Positions 1 through 12,500 of a DNA stretch of 64,000 nucleotides are shown here, one piece after another. How positions within the stretch are numbered: the stretch's first letter is position 1; each line of letters opens with the position of its first letter. The notes under the pieces are model-generated. The model had not been told where the DNA came from. It did no database searches and saw only the letters and a program-made list of their open reading frames with translations. The position numbers were made by a program, and so were the translations under genes. Source of the stretch: Prostheceraeus crozeri (Eukaryota; Platyhelminthes; Polycladida; Euryleptidae); contig CAJQUW010003163.1 of assembly GCA_907163375.1 (NCBI GenBank), positions 62,001-126,000 of the forward strand, given 5' to 3'.

Positions 1-220
1 TTAAAAGTGAATATAAACCGAAATCAGCCAAAATATTCCAAACAGTCAAATTTTGAAATAGTTCAAAGGCCAAATATATTGTGCCGAATCAATTTTTCTT
101 CTGTCAAAAGTTGCATAGTATGTAGAAAGTAAGCTGCTAGAAATCTGGTGGCCATAGCCTTCTTGGTTCAAAAGATATAAGAAATTCCCAAGCGGGGAAG
201 GGCGAGGGTTAGTAGATGAA
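1..220 (-). mobile_element. non-LTR retrotransposon fragment (copy of 17240-17425)
   Basis: About 200 bp match 17240-17425 closely by eye (shared stretches include gccgaaatcagccaaaatat and ggccaaatatatt). At the second site this block is continuous, on the minus strand, with reverse-transcriptase C-terminal coding sequence (16859-17164). The copy at the window start is presumably part of the same element, cut by the window edge; small indels break any frame. Confidence 0.55.
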
Positions 221-784
221 TGAATGTTATAGGCCTATCTTTAAACACTGAGAAAAACCGCAAAACCTGTAATAGAACTTGAAGGCGGTCTATTTTTCAG
301 CCCTCTCTCATGGGTGGTGTTCTATTATGGTGGCATTGTATTAGAGGGTGGCAATCTATTTTTTACCATCTCCGAGTTAAACAATTGAGGCATATTGCTT
401 TTATTTACGTGCATGTTCCTTCAATAAAACTCAAATATCTGAATGCTTAACTGAATATACGATGTACAGATGCTATGAAATCATTTCGACTTATTAGTGC
501 GACTTATTATTTTATGACTGAAACTTTATCTGATACCAAATGCATTTGTGACCGATGCTCAATGAATATTTGATGCAAAAATGCATATTAGATAAATCTT
601 CAATAAATTGATTTATAGGCATAATTGGCAACAAACATTTAAGACTATTTCACCCGTGTGCTATAGTAATGAAAACTCAATACTGAACCAGATGCGAAAT
701 GCAAATTAAGATCAATAGAGTCAGTTCAATAAGAAAAATGCAATGCACTATGAAACGCAGTGGAGAAAGTCAATCATGCAAAAC
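221..784. other. no recognisable feature
   Basis: AT-rich sequence with no splice-supported exon, tandem repeat or transposon end that I could identify. Confidence 0.4.
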
Positions 785-1889
785 CACAGAATTAGGTTAA
801 GTAGCGTCTTCTCCGTACCTGCGAGGTCTTCGGCGCATCCTCAAAAATATCAATTAGCAACATTTATAAAAATGAAAAGTGTTCATTTGATGAAATTATT
901 CATTGGATTTCATTTAAATTCGATAGCTTCTCGTGACAGCCGTGCACCTCTCCGTCTCAAAATCAGAAGCTCAACCTCAGAATGAACAGTTTTGCAGCAC
1001 CTGCTCGAATCACAGCTGTTTTCTTCGAACAATTAGACTCACACGCTTGTGGTGTGTTCAGACGGAGCATTGATGTTCAGACACAGCGAAAGAGAATTGT
1101 ACGCGTGTGAGGCAGTAAGTGCACGCGCCCGCGCCAATATTGGCCTTCCCGATAGACATAATGCTTTGCCTTCTCCAATTTTTGCAATGAAATTCTCCAT
1201 AATTCTTGATCGAGGAGCGGTACCTAAATATAGAAAGGGAAGCGCAACCCAATTGTTCCTGGCTTCGTTTGTTCTCAGAGAGACCACTGCGTCAACAATA
1301 GCAAATGATTGACGTTCAGACGAGACTGTGATCAGATGATAAGCGTTCGCCAATGAGTGCAGAGTGACTGCATCTGACTCGAACACCCAGATTCGGTAGA
1401 ATTCCATGATTTGTTTTTACGTGATTGATGTGACGCTATGTTTATTACTGTAGATAAGCTTATAACCACGCCGTTCGATTGTCCGAAGGGAATATTATGC
1501 TGGACAGATGACAGTCGTAAGGCAAGGTAGGACCTGATATAAAATTGAAAGTACTCACAGAGAAAAAAATAAGAAATACACAAGACATTTTAATGAATCA
1601 AAATTTCAAACATCTGAGATGGCTGACCGGCCGTGAGAAACGCAAGGAACTCCTTCGTTGGCCTTGCCTCCTTTTTTTCGAGAAAATGTGGTCTGGACAG
1701 AGAGAGGATATCCAAGAAATTTTCAAAATCAAAGTATTCTCTCCCGAAGTATTTATGCCACAATAATTACAAGCATACTATAATATATATTGAAGTGATT
1801 TATTTAGACACCGCTAGCCAGTAAGAAATTGTATGTAGGTTTACTAGACAAGACCTGATGTAGTCAGTCATGCAGTGAGATAATTAGCT

Positions 1890-4800
1890 TTAACCCATTT
1901 AGGACCGCATAAAGATAACATAGTTGAAATTATGTTTCCGCATGATGACTTGCTTGTTTTAGCCCAAATATCACTATCCCAGAGTTTTAGAATAATCGCA
2001 TCACCCAATTCCTGAAAAATGACCGTAACGTAAAAGTAACGCTGGTCCAAACCGTACTAAATAGTTTAAATTTCATATTTTATGAAAATTGTATCAAAAA
2101 TGTCAACTTGTCGTGCAGTTCATTATCTTAATGGCAAAAAACATATAAATATAATATAACAGTGGAAACAGGCACTGTTTTCACACTACCACAGAAGTCA
2201 TTCAGATGAATGTCTCGCAAAGCAACCGATGTGACACGGAATGTCACACGTTTCACACCGGTATATAACCGGACATCCTCCTTTTTCTGAACGGGTCGGA
2301 CATGAAATCACTTGGCAACGCCTGCGCCTCATCATTTTTACAATTTGGTGCTGGTGATGAACGGGATCAGGAAGACGTTTAAGGGTTCGAGCTGTTCGTC
2401 GGTGGGTCATTAGATGGCTGAAATAAATTTGTATCACTTTGTATCAAGAAACACATAGATTAGTGCTATACAGTAAATGATAACGTTTTCCATCAAGTAG
2501 AAAAATTCATTTGAAGCGTTTCCACACTTATTGAAGGTAGGTCTACCGCCATTTTATTAATACAATATGTATAAAAGCAATATATGTAAAGGTGTTATAT
2601 ATCAAACAAAAAGGAATATATTTATGAGATGTAATACTATAACACTATCTCAATAAAGAAGCTTTTATATGGTCACATACACTGTATGTATTCCTGTTAG
2701 AACTTAGAACACGATATACGAAATCATGTATGATAGAGGCCCAACAAATTATGAAAATGGCATTAAATTTATGTATTGAGCATACATTTATATTCCACAG
2801 GGTCACAGCTAGCGAACCAAATATCTGCTCAAACAGAAAAATATTCCTTACTCAACATCAGCGATCAGAAGGTGAATAGTTTCATGATGAAAGGACAATA
2901 ATATGCTTATTTCTAGTTTAATAATAGAAATATGCTCCCAAGCGGAAACCAAGGAAAACAGAAATATATATATATACATTTTGGCTTACCGAGTCACTTG
3001 TCTCCTGAAGTCCAATTGGTCCATCTTGCTGTTGTTCGCGGCTCGAAACAGTAGGTACGCGTTTGACATAAATCCCTCTAGGATCCACTTTACTAATGGC
3101 CAATACCATTTTCTGCCCTTAATCGAAATGTGATAAAGCTGAGCTCGTGCGTCAAATACATGTATGTCGACGCCAACCATGTGACTGTTATAACGCTGAA
3201 TTAGATGGGGCATGGGAACAGCGATCTTTTTCTTTTGAGTTCTGTTGTACCTTGGAGCATTTCTAAGAGGTTGAACACTATCAAAATTAGATAGTAGACC
3301 AACAACGCTGCTATCTTTCCACCATACCGCTAATATTCCATTCGACGATCTATAATCATATTATCCGCGTTCTATCAGTTTCGTCGCAGCAGCGGGACAG
3401 TTTTTGCTTCTGTTCGAACGAACAGTACCTGTGGCTTTGATTTCCCGATTTTTTACGTAAACCATCAAATCATACGACGTAAAAAAATTGTCAAAGAACA
3501 GTTCTACATCTTGCTTACCATAGACGTTAGCCATCCGGAGGAGGGAGTCAACAGTTCTTGAACCAAGAGGAATTTCTTTACTGTTATCATCTGAACCTTG
3601 GTATACGTCAAATCTCACAAGAAATCCATCACTACTGCACAAGCACCAGCATTTATAGCCAAATCTGATTGGTTTAGATCTTATGAATTGCTTTAGTCGA
3701 TTTCTGCCGAAATACTTGACCATCGACTCGTCGACTGAGAGTTTTTCGTCTTGTTTCAAAGCAATTTTTGTAGATGCGTTATTTGCAAACTCAATTAGTG
3801 GCCTAATTTTGAACAGTCTGTCCGTACTACCTTGGGCCAAGTTGTTGTCATTTAAATGAAAAATGCTCTTGATCATTTCAAAATCTCTCCTTGTCAAAGA
3901 TTCCCGAACTGCAGGAATCCCAACGTCATCATCATTACTCCACATCATTTTCATTCGAGGGACGTGATGGTAGCCGCTGAGATATAAAATTCCAAGAAAT
4001 GCATACTATCATGATTTACAGCAAAATTCGAATTCTTTTGAGACGCATATCGATTGCTTTCGCGGACAAGTAAATCGACCAAACCTTCGGTGTACTGCTG
4101 AAAAACTTGGAATGGTTCGATAAAAGGTGCTAATGCTTCTTGATGCCATTGGGGATTTTGACTTGAGGCAGGTGTTGCGTTGTCTTTCTTTGACCAAATT
4201 ATTTCATTTCCATTGTGCTTATGATATGTAGGGATGCTTTCAACATCACCAATACCGGTGCTTGCTGAGTCTTCTACACCATCGCTATCCTTGCATAAAG
4301 AATGATGTTCTTCAATCTCTGAAAGTCCTGCAACATCTTTCAAGTCGTCCGTTTCACCGATCAAGTCTTCATCAATTTCTTCCTCAACCGTGAGAGCATC
4401 AGCTTCTGGAGGCAAGATGGTGATAGTAGGCTCATCGTCACCGCTGCCGTCATTTTCTAAAACTTTTTGCACTGCCTCATCTACTGAGAAGAATTTGATT
4501 CTTAGAGGCATCACTATTCACTACAATACTTTTTGTCAACTGAAACACAGCGAATTTCTCACTGTCTATCAAGTTTGTTGATTCAAATATAATAGTTTTG
4601 CGTCGTAGGAGTGCTATTGATTTGCCAATGACTTACACAGCCATAGAAATGGAACAATAGCTAACATCATAGAAGTAGATTATAAAAATGCTTTATATGG
4701 TACTGTTAATTTCTATGGCTATCATCGACGTTGCTTGTAATTTTCTCGTCGTCGGTATATCTATTTATAACTTCTTACAAATCATGCACATAGAAATCTC

Positions 4801-5275
4801 AAATCATAACCGACTGCCTGCGCTCAAACGAAGACACACTATCATCTACCGAAATTACCAGTCATGACAAGTGCTATTCAGACTGACACAGTAACACCTA
4901 TGGAGAAGACCATTAGCGATATAGACACGTTTACCCTTAGATTGAACGACAAAACTAATCAAATTGAGTTCGATGATATTTTTTTAGTTTCAGGCATTTA
5001 GACCGCTTTGGACCAGCGTTCAATCAGATTTCAAAGGAAGTTGATCCTGAATAGGCGCGATGAAAATGAAAATTCGAAAAAATACTCCATATTGTGGAAT
5101 GTGTGAATCGAAGAAAGCGATTTTGTTGAAGTCCATAAATGCGTTTGTAAGACTCATCTTCATGAAAATATTCAATTCAGACATATGAAAGTTGAATAAT
5201 ATATATAGCTGACGTGCGAGATAACGTGAAAGGAACCGTTACGAGAAGGTAACGCTAGGGCTAAATGGGTTTTAA
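1890..5275 (-). mobile_element. piggyBac element with TTAA ends
   Basis: TTAA at 1890-1893 is followed by CCCATTTAGGACC. At the other end GGGCTAAATGGGTT is followed by TTAA (5272-5275), giving inverted repeats around CCCATTTAG and the TTAA target that is specific to piggyBac. The 3.4-kb element encloses a minus-strand transposase. The ends differ by two extra bases between the terminal GGG and TTAA on the right side. Confidence 0.85.
2198..4514 (-). pseudogene. piggyBac transposase, two lesions in an otherwise readable gene
   Basis: Reading down from 4514: an acidic N-terminal region, the piggyBac DDE domain, and a C-terminal zinc-binding tail (2204-2330: RCQVISCP, CETCDIPCHIGC) of the type that binds piggyBac inverted repeats. 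Catalytic positions visible are Asp in LSVDESMVKYFGR, Asp in LFFDNFFTSYDL and Asp in HMVGVDIHVFDA. In the last the usual V-D-x-x-D spacing is changed. The first lesion is a one-base loss near 3970 that shifts frame inside the FLGIL-like segment. The second is an in-frame stop at 3361-3363, just before the conserved WWKDSSVVGLLSN. Both are single events, so the copy died recently relative to its neighbours. Confidence 0.82.
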
Positions 5276-5859
5276 AGCTATAGATCCTATCCTATTTCGA
5301 ATGAGATATTGATTCTAGATAAATGCCCTAGGGGATACAGTGATCTCAGCTCCTTGAGTAAGGCGGTGAAGCGACATGAGCGATCAACCTCTCATTCACT
5401 TGACCTTAAAAAATGTTTGGTATAGAAATCGTATTCCAATGCCGAACGAAGGCCTATGGTCTGGGAGCACGCGACGCCACTGATCAGATTGCTTAAGCGT
5501 GTCACTTTGCTAGAAATGCAAATTGATTCAAAGCGTTGGCACAAGTACAGGAACTAACTAAATGCGTTATCACATCACCTACGTGTTACGTGTCCAAAGT
5601 CATGAATAGATGGTCAATAAAGTATTCATCTATGAAGAAATTTCGAACGCAAGAGGTAGCAGCCAAACACGTGCATGAATATGGAACATGTAATACGATA
5701 AAGGGACCGAAATGGCAAAGACTATTATGAAATGTGAATTTAATTGTCAAAACGAAGAAGCTGAAAATGTTCAACTAAAGACAATCTGATTGGATATGAC
5801 AGCAATGACCAGGAAGATCTATGAATACTATAATAAATAAGTCTTTATCATACTATTCA

Positions 5860-6310
5860 TACATGTAGATAATATCTTTCTTATGATGTTGCAATGCAGT
5901 AACTTCTTGTATGGCTAGTCTACATGCTTGCGTTTCTCACGACGCTCAGAACGCCCCACTTAACACGTACGTGATGTGATGCGGCCTGAAGTGGACAAAA
6001 ATAAATTTTTAGTGTCCTACAGAGATGGGAAAAGTAGTCGTGCGTCGCTTGTGGATTGCTGTGAATTCCTTCAAATGCTCCAATGGCCACGATTCCTTCA
6101 GATTCAAAGAATTCAGATAATTGTGTAAAATATCCTTCCGATCTTTATTAAAAGAGATAACGGGCGCACGAAAAACCGTTCACAAACTTGTCTGTAGAAC
6201 TTGATATCGTCTGCGTCTCTTTGCTGTGTGATCCGGTTGATAACAATCACTGAAACTTTGCACAATTTGGCGTGTTTAATGTTGAACAGGCTGCTCATTC
6301 TTCGACTGAT
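5860..6310. repeat. interior of a family B copy, shared with 44730-45160
   Basis: The block with gtcgtgcgtcgcttgtgg, attgctgtgaattccttc and ttgatatcgtctgcgtctct recurs at 44800-45070 and, more weakly, in 51640-51780 (reverse) and 57440-57620. It has no coding potential. It is the body of the host element described for 785-6375. Confidence 0.55.
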
Positions 6311-6744
6311 ATGATGTTATGTCGGCAGATTGTGCCATTTCATTAGCACTACATGTTCCAAGGACTACAATTACTATGCTTGACCATTATTCAAAGCTAC
6401 TTAGTGAAAATCAAGAATTTGTGTCAATTTATTACGAATCTATGCATTATAATCATTTGAAATTGCTGACAAAACATTTACAAAGTGCAAATGAAGTTAT
6501 AATTAACATGTCCATTCATCTACGAATGCATCTAATCGTTATAGGAATATTAGCCATATCAAATGAAGACTACTCACAATGCATTTACAAGTAGTTCTGT
6601 CAGCTTCATGCAATAAAAAGAGGATCTCAACAGGCTATGATGCATTTGTTCAATTCATTTGAATACGCAGCTTCTGTCATTCTTTCTATTCAAAGAATAG
6701 CAGAGAATCTAGCAGATATTTTATAATTCGCATAAAAAAATGAA

Positions 6745-6945
6745 GATTTAACGTTACTACTCCCCCTTACTGGGGGCTTGGACGGTGCTAACATAGTCAG
6801 ACATTTCTGGCACGTTGTGGTACTTTCAACCGTTCACACATGTCCTTCCTGCCGACTTCCGATGGCGCTTTCGGGGTTCGACATCTTGACCGAAAGATTG
6901 CTAGGCCAAGCGCTTAACTACTGCGCCACGGAGACCGCATCTATA
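6745..6945 (-). mobile_element. tRNA-derived SINE
   Basis: On the minus strand a tRNA-like head reads GGTCTCCGTGGCGCAGTAG then TTAAGCGC, an RNA polymerase III A box (TGGCGCAGTAG) with a pairing GCGC/GCGC D stem. A weak B box (GTCGAACCCC) follows about 40 nt later. The remaining 130 bp is an unrelated tail with no ORF. No second copy was recognised. It ends 31 bp before the first visible TRPA-like exon, so it contributes to the sequence around that 3' splice site. Confidence 0.6.
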
Positions 6946-6976
6946 TTTTTAACGATTGATAATACTTCGTTTTTAG

Positions 6977-7183
6977 AAATGTCCGGAGTTTTTGGATTTC
7001 ATTTGCTTTACGAATTCAATGGCCAATCCATCATCTCATACTTCGACTATTTCTAATCCGATGTTCCAGCAGAGCGAGGAAGAGATACGTATTCGGGCAT
7101 TGTGGTTGAATTATCTAAAAAATCGACACTTGAAATTGCTTGAACATACAATCCAAGAAAAAAGTGAGAATTATCATGTTCAG
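6977..7183 (+). CDS. TRPA-like exon 1 (visible): end of ankyrin region / pre-S1 linker
   Basis: The exon is 69 codons in phase 0-0, with acceptor cttcgtttttag and consensus donor CAG|gtaagt. It starts KCPEFLDFICF, which resembles the end of the last ankyrin repeat before the membrane domain of TRPA channels. A serine/threonine-rich stretch and a charged helix (EEEIRIRALWLNY) follow. Whether the exon could be a first exon with an internal ATG (about 7019) was considered. The open frame back to the acceptor, and a TRPA needing ankyrin repeats, favour an internal exon. A SINE ends 31 bp upstream. Confidence 0.75.
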
Positions 7184-9528
7184 GTAAGTTCACCTAACTT
7201 TGCATAGTGTTTTAATATCAATAGATATCAAATTAAGTTAGATCAACTTCCTGAGGACTGATGCGTTTTAAAGCAGATGAATGTTGAAAGTGCGGAGAGT
7301 TCTTCATCAAAAGTGTACTCTTGAGTGTCCCGGGTATACCTGTGAAACTTCATTTGCTTATAAACACTCGGAATCCCTCTTTTTCAGTTTGCTTACAAGC
7401 GCAGGTCTGACAGCACGTCTTGCCTTGTTGCCTTACGTTAATGCTATACATAACCAAGCTTTGGATCGTAAAGATCTTTCAGCTTTTGTCATGATTAACT
7501 ATGATTTCTCAAAGGCATTTGATACTACGAATCATAAAACTTTACTAATCAAACTTGTTAGCTCTTGCTTTCTTAGTGGTTTTATTTAATTAATTGAGTC
7601 GCATTTGAGTAGTACATTCCAGAATGTTGAAGTGGGAGAGTCTATCTGTTTGTATATACCAGCTACATGTGATGCTGCGCAAGGATCGATACTTGAATCT
7701 TTCCTTTCTGCCGTGTATAAAAGACCTACTCCTATACAGCACGCATATGAACCAAAATGCCAGCTTCTACGGGATTCAGATCAGGAGAACGAGCTGGCCA
7801 AGATAATGTCCTAAGCCCTAATTGAGACTTGCATAAGTTGACTCTACTACTCCTGTGACACGTAGCATTATCATCCATAAATAACCAAGTCGATGGATCA
7901 CCAAGTTGATCTGTCATTTGGCCAATGTTCATTCGTAAAACATTCACATAGCGTTCAGAATTCATGGTTCCTTGCTGTATGTGAAGTTCATAGCGGCCAT
8001 TGGTCCAAATGCCAGCCCAAATCAGTAGAGTCGCACCACCTTGTACCCGGGGACGATGTAAATGTCTCGGAATTTCCTGATCAGATTTTATCCATAATCT
8101 CAATCGACCATCACTGTCCTTCAGACGGACTGATGCCTCATCAGACCAGACAACCCGATCCCATTGATTTCGCCAGTGACAATGACTCATTGCCCATCTG
8201 AGACGTCTTTTTGTATGCTGATCTGATAATTCGATGAGAGGGCCTCTTACAGCTCTTGAAATTCGACTCAATAAGTCTTCTACGAATAGTCGACTTAGAA
8301 ATAGACGAGTCTAGTGCAGCCATCTCAGTTAACGAGAGACTTGGATCAACTTTAACAAATCTCAAAATTAGGCGGTCTCTACGTTTGGATGTTTTGCGTG
8401 GACGGCCAGAGCCCTCTTTACGACAGAGTCGAAAATCATCATTATGCCATCGATGCACATTTGTGTAAGGGACATTTAGTCGCTTGCTTGTAGCTCGCAA
8501 AGAAAACCCTAGTTTTAGCAAGGCTGACACTTTGCCTTTTGTGAATGCGATCTCGTTATTGTTCATTTGTGCTTTGTATTGTTTTCAACCGGTAAGAGAT
8601 AGATTTCTAGCTGAAAGCAATCAGGAGTGCTGCCAACACCACCGCAACGAAGTCAGGAAGCTATGGAACATGAAGTCCAGTTAATCACATGTAGCAGTTA
8701 CATTATTGTTGATGAATAATGGTGCTATACTGGCTCTGATTGACCGATTTTCTTTATTTTTGTTTTGCTTGATAGCTTTTGGCTTGTAGAACAACATATT
8801 AAATAACAAAGGAAACAAATGTAATTTTATAAGAGTGAGGTATGATTTTGTGTAACATTGCTAAATGAAGATCAAATTATCTACTACTTTTTTTATCTAT
8901 AACAGGAAAACAACTCAATATTCATGCTTGAAATTTCCAACAATGATATTAGTAAGCACAACTGACATATCTTCCAAATTTCAGAGAAATTCGTTCAAGT
9001 TTGGCGGAGTTAGACGAAGTTGAAGTTAAGGCGATGTTTAAGGGTGATCCATTTTTTATGAAACAATCTGTATAAATTCTCTATCTCTCTCTCTCTGCTG
9101 CCACTTAGCCATTGTTCTGATCGCGTTGCTGATACGATTTATGGCATTTGTTCAGGAATTACTAAAACTACGAGAGTCTTTAATAAACATAGAAATCTTA
9201 AACAACAGTTATCGAATAGATAATTCTGCCATTTAGCTTCATCATGCAAACTGCCAGTCACATTACCTCCATTGATTTTTCCTCATTTAGTGTAAGCCTG
9301 TGCATTAACATGTCAATCAATCATTGTAAATATTCTGAACATTTTTCATGTATAATTGCTCATTAGCATCTGCATCCATAACCATTCCATTTTTCATTCA
9401 ATAAATTTTCGATGATTGACAAAGACCTCGAAAACCGGGTATCCTCGAACTACAGAATTTATATATTTTTTTCTCTCATTGCCGACCACAGCACGAGTGG
9501 CACGAGGGAGGACGACAGTCAACCTTCT

Positions 9529-9568
<40 letters not shown>

Positions 9569-12500
9569 ATTGGAATACTTTCTATGAAAGACAAGGGATG
9601 CAGCGGTATTGTGATATTCTCTTTCCCCAATCCAAATTCCTGACCGGAAGGAGCTTATCAATAATTTCTTAATTTCCCCCTCGGAAAAATGGAGGCAAAC
9701 ATGTTCTCCTAGAAGGTATCCTAGCAGAGATTCAGATTTAATTAAGTCTCGTAGAAGCCACAAGCCTCGATATCTCAGTTTGTATCTTCAGTTTGAATCG
9801 TGTTAAACAATGTTTTCTAGATTAGAGGGGGATAGAATAACACACAAACTAAGAGTTAATTTCCAGGAATTGCAACTGTTTTTCTCCTGGAAATTCTAAA
9901 CTGCATCACACTTCTCGTCGGAAAATGAGAGAGAGTAAAAAGAGTAGCTTGGTATATCGTTCCAAGGATGTCGATATCTCTCATTTCAATTTTTTACTGT
10001 GGAAACGCCGGTAGTTGGTCATCATAAATGTCTTCATAAGAAAACGTCTGTTGATAGAAGGCAAATAGTCGGCTTGGTAACTGATGACATATTGGAGCAG
10101 TGAAAAGAGATGAACTTGCCGCCTGAAAGCATTCATTTTTATCTTAATAAAAGAAATATCTATAATGCAATTTTCAATGTCATGATTAAATATAGCTTGG
10201 GTTAGAAACCTGTCCAATCAACTGTGGATGTGCCCTTTGTTCTCAGAAACTACAACACAAAGATTTATAAGGAAGACGAAATTCTATGAAATGCAAATGT
10301 TGACCAATCAGTCCAGTTATAGTCCTACGTGTGGAAACGAATAATGATATCAATTTGTCATCTCAAAATGCTTCAAGTGATTCAAGATTCAGTGATAAAG
10401 AAGGTGAAGATCCCGAGTCCCAACGACAGTTTGAAAGAAGGTTGATACAGATCATCTTGGTTCATCGATAAGTTCAGCCAAAGATCTGCACCTATGACTC
10501 CTATTCTTACCGCAAGTCATCCGGTTTGGTGTTCAGTTTCTTGATCAGTCTGCCATAGAGGAAATGAGAGGCATCAAGAGGATGATCGAGAGGAAGACTG
10601 AGTGTTGTCTTGACAAGCGTGTCCGCGAGCACACTCCCAAGTGGTGTGAAGAGGTTAAACAAAGGCCAAGATCCAAGCAAGTGCCTTCATCGTCAATAAC
10701 TCAGCATCACCTGATCTGTAGCCAAATGCCATCAAGAGCCTCATTCAAGGTGCTGAGGCAATGCCGTAGCCAGTTGGAGCTCCGCATCTCTGAAGCAGTG
10801 GGTATAAGACTCGAGAATCCTTCTCTTTGTGTGCACAAAGAATTTGTTTATTGGTGTGACTTGATACCCTGACTCAACCTCTTTTTCTATTTCTCTATTT
10901 TATCATTACGTTTGACCTGTGCTTTCAATAGAGAGTTTGCTATACCTTTATTTATTGTGACCTTCATGTATTCCTTTTTGCGTTAGACAGACTGATCATG
11001 CCATTTTGATTTGTGTTCGCAAGCGCAATCCGTCCGTTGTGATTATAGTACGCAACTTTCCTTCTGTCGTTTACCCTGAGACAGCGTGCGCAGGGAATAA
11101 AGAATAATTGTATGAGCTTCCGGCTTTTCAGTACATGGTGCAGATCAGTTGTTACGAAGATGTCACGCACCGGCACTCAAAATGAACAATTATCATTGAG
11201 CAAGATGCTTACAATTGCTTCTACATGCTTCTACATGTTGGTATGATGAAAAGACGGAATTTATTGCAATCATTATCATAACGCGACTAGTGCAACAGAT
11301 TTAAGCAAGTTGATGTTCGCAAATGCATAGATTTAGGGAGTACTTATGCATCCGTATTAAAAGAAGTTCTTTAATTCTCCCGTAGAGATTTCAATGCACC
11401 GAAAAAACAACGCATGTAGCAGATTCAACTTAAATAGCGCGTGTGCCCCCCTCTAGCTCCAATACATTCAGTAATCCGAGATGGCATGGATTCACAAAGT
11501 TTCTGAATGAAGGATGTTTCAAGGAGAAGCCACTGCTCTGTCAGTCTTTCAGAGAGAATCTTCAGGGACACTGGTGGAAGTGAATAGCGGTCTCTCACTC
11601 GCCGCCCAAGCTCGTCCCATACTTGCTCAATGGGTGACAAGTCAGGTGAGCGTGCAGGCCAGTCAAGGGTTTGAATGTTCAATCTCCTAACAGTGGCAAT
11701 GACAGCCGAGGAGCGATGTGGTCTTGCGCTGTCGTCTTGGAAGACGATATCCTCCACCCTGACCACTGGGGCAACAACAGGAAGCACAGTTTCATTGAGA
11801 TACCTCTCTCCAGTCAATGTGCCTTTGATGATGACTGCTGTCGTTCGTCCGCCATGCCAAATGCCACCCCACAGCATAACACTTCCACCACCATATCTGT
11901 CGTGTTCTTTAATACAGCATGGGGCAAAGCGTTCACCTGGAAGACGATGCACTCTGACACGACCGTCATTGAAATCCAGAGTGAATCTCGATTCATCGGT
12001 CCACAAGACTTTCTGCCAGTGATGGTCATTCCATGAGCGATGGGCATCACACCAGGCAACTCGTCTTCTGCGGTGCTCAAAACTCAATGGAATTAGGACA
12101 GCTGGTCGTCGCGATTTAATTCCAGCTTCTCGCAATCTCGTTAAGCCGTTCGAACGCTACAGTCTATATTTGAGGCACTCTTCCAGTGTACGACTAGCTT
12201 TGGGACTGACACAAATCTATTCCTCTTTGCAGCTAAAACTAGACGTGCGTCTGTCCTTCCTGCAGACTTTCTTGGTCGACCAGATCCCTTCTTCTTTTTA
12301 ACATCTCCTTCTGCTTTCCATCGACACCACCACCTCCAAACAACGACTCTCGATAGTTGCAGCTCTTCGGCAACATTCACACAACTTCTACCACAACGAA
12401 TCATTCCAATAGCCATACCTCTGGTAAACTGATCGTGTGCCATTTTATTTTACAAAAGCTGGATTTCAGTTCACGTTCATGTTCAATTTGTAAAAGCAAT

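Larger units (their letters stand above)
799..5482. mobile_element. family C element (8-bp TSD, hAT-like), interrupted by piggyBac
   Basis: The left part (799 to about 1696) and right part (about 5341-5482) match the two halves of the complete copy at 32071-33140, including inverted ends related to AGTGGCGTC. Flanks are ATTAGGTT (791-798) and ATCAGATT (5483-5490), a decayed 8-bp duplication of the host sequence ATTAGATT. No transposase of its own is visible, so it is non-autonomous. It also carries short segments (1697-1889, 5276-5340) absent from the 32071 copy. Confidence 0.65.
785..6375 (+). mobile_element. 8-bp-TSD element, family B, hosting two nested insertions
   Basis: CACAGAATTAG at 785 is the terminus of family B (clean copies 44686-45200, 51292-51897, 57327-57935). 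The copy is interrupted at 799-5482 by a family C element and resumes at about 5483 with TTGCTTAAGCGTGTCACTTT, matching the interior of the 44686 copy. It remains recognisable to about 6375. Its right terminus was not found. Confidence 0.6.

Noticed and set aside
1039-1407. 122-codon minus-strand frame in 799-1696
   Set aside because: It lies in a non-autonomous family C element; the corresponding region at 32330-32640 has frame-breaking differences and no recognised motif.
6319-6723. Possible ankyrin-like exon upstream of exon 1 (ESMHYNHLKLLTKHL and LHAIKRGSQQAMMHLF in one frame)
   Set aside because: The pattern recalls ankyrin helices, but a TAG at 6592 interrupts the frame. No plausible donor gives phase 0 into 6977, and the left part overlaps a dispersed repeat shared with 44880-45160.
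9394-9763. Arg/Glu- and Leu/Ser-rich open frames around 9525
   Set aside because: They are translations of the CT/GA microsatellite, with no domain or splice support.
11671-12036. Plus-strand frames of 115-121 codons over the Tc1-like gene (also 55573-55950)
   Set aside because: They are shadows of the minus-strand transposase, which has the catalytic motifs.
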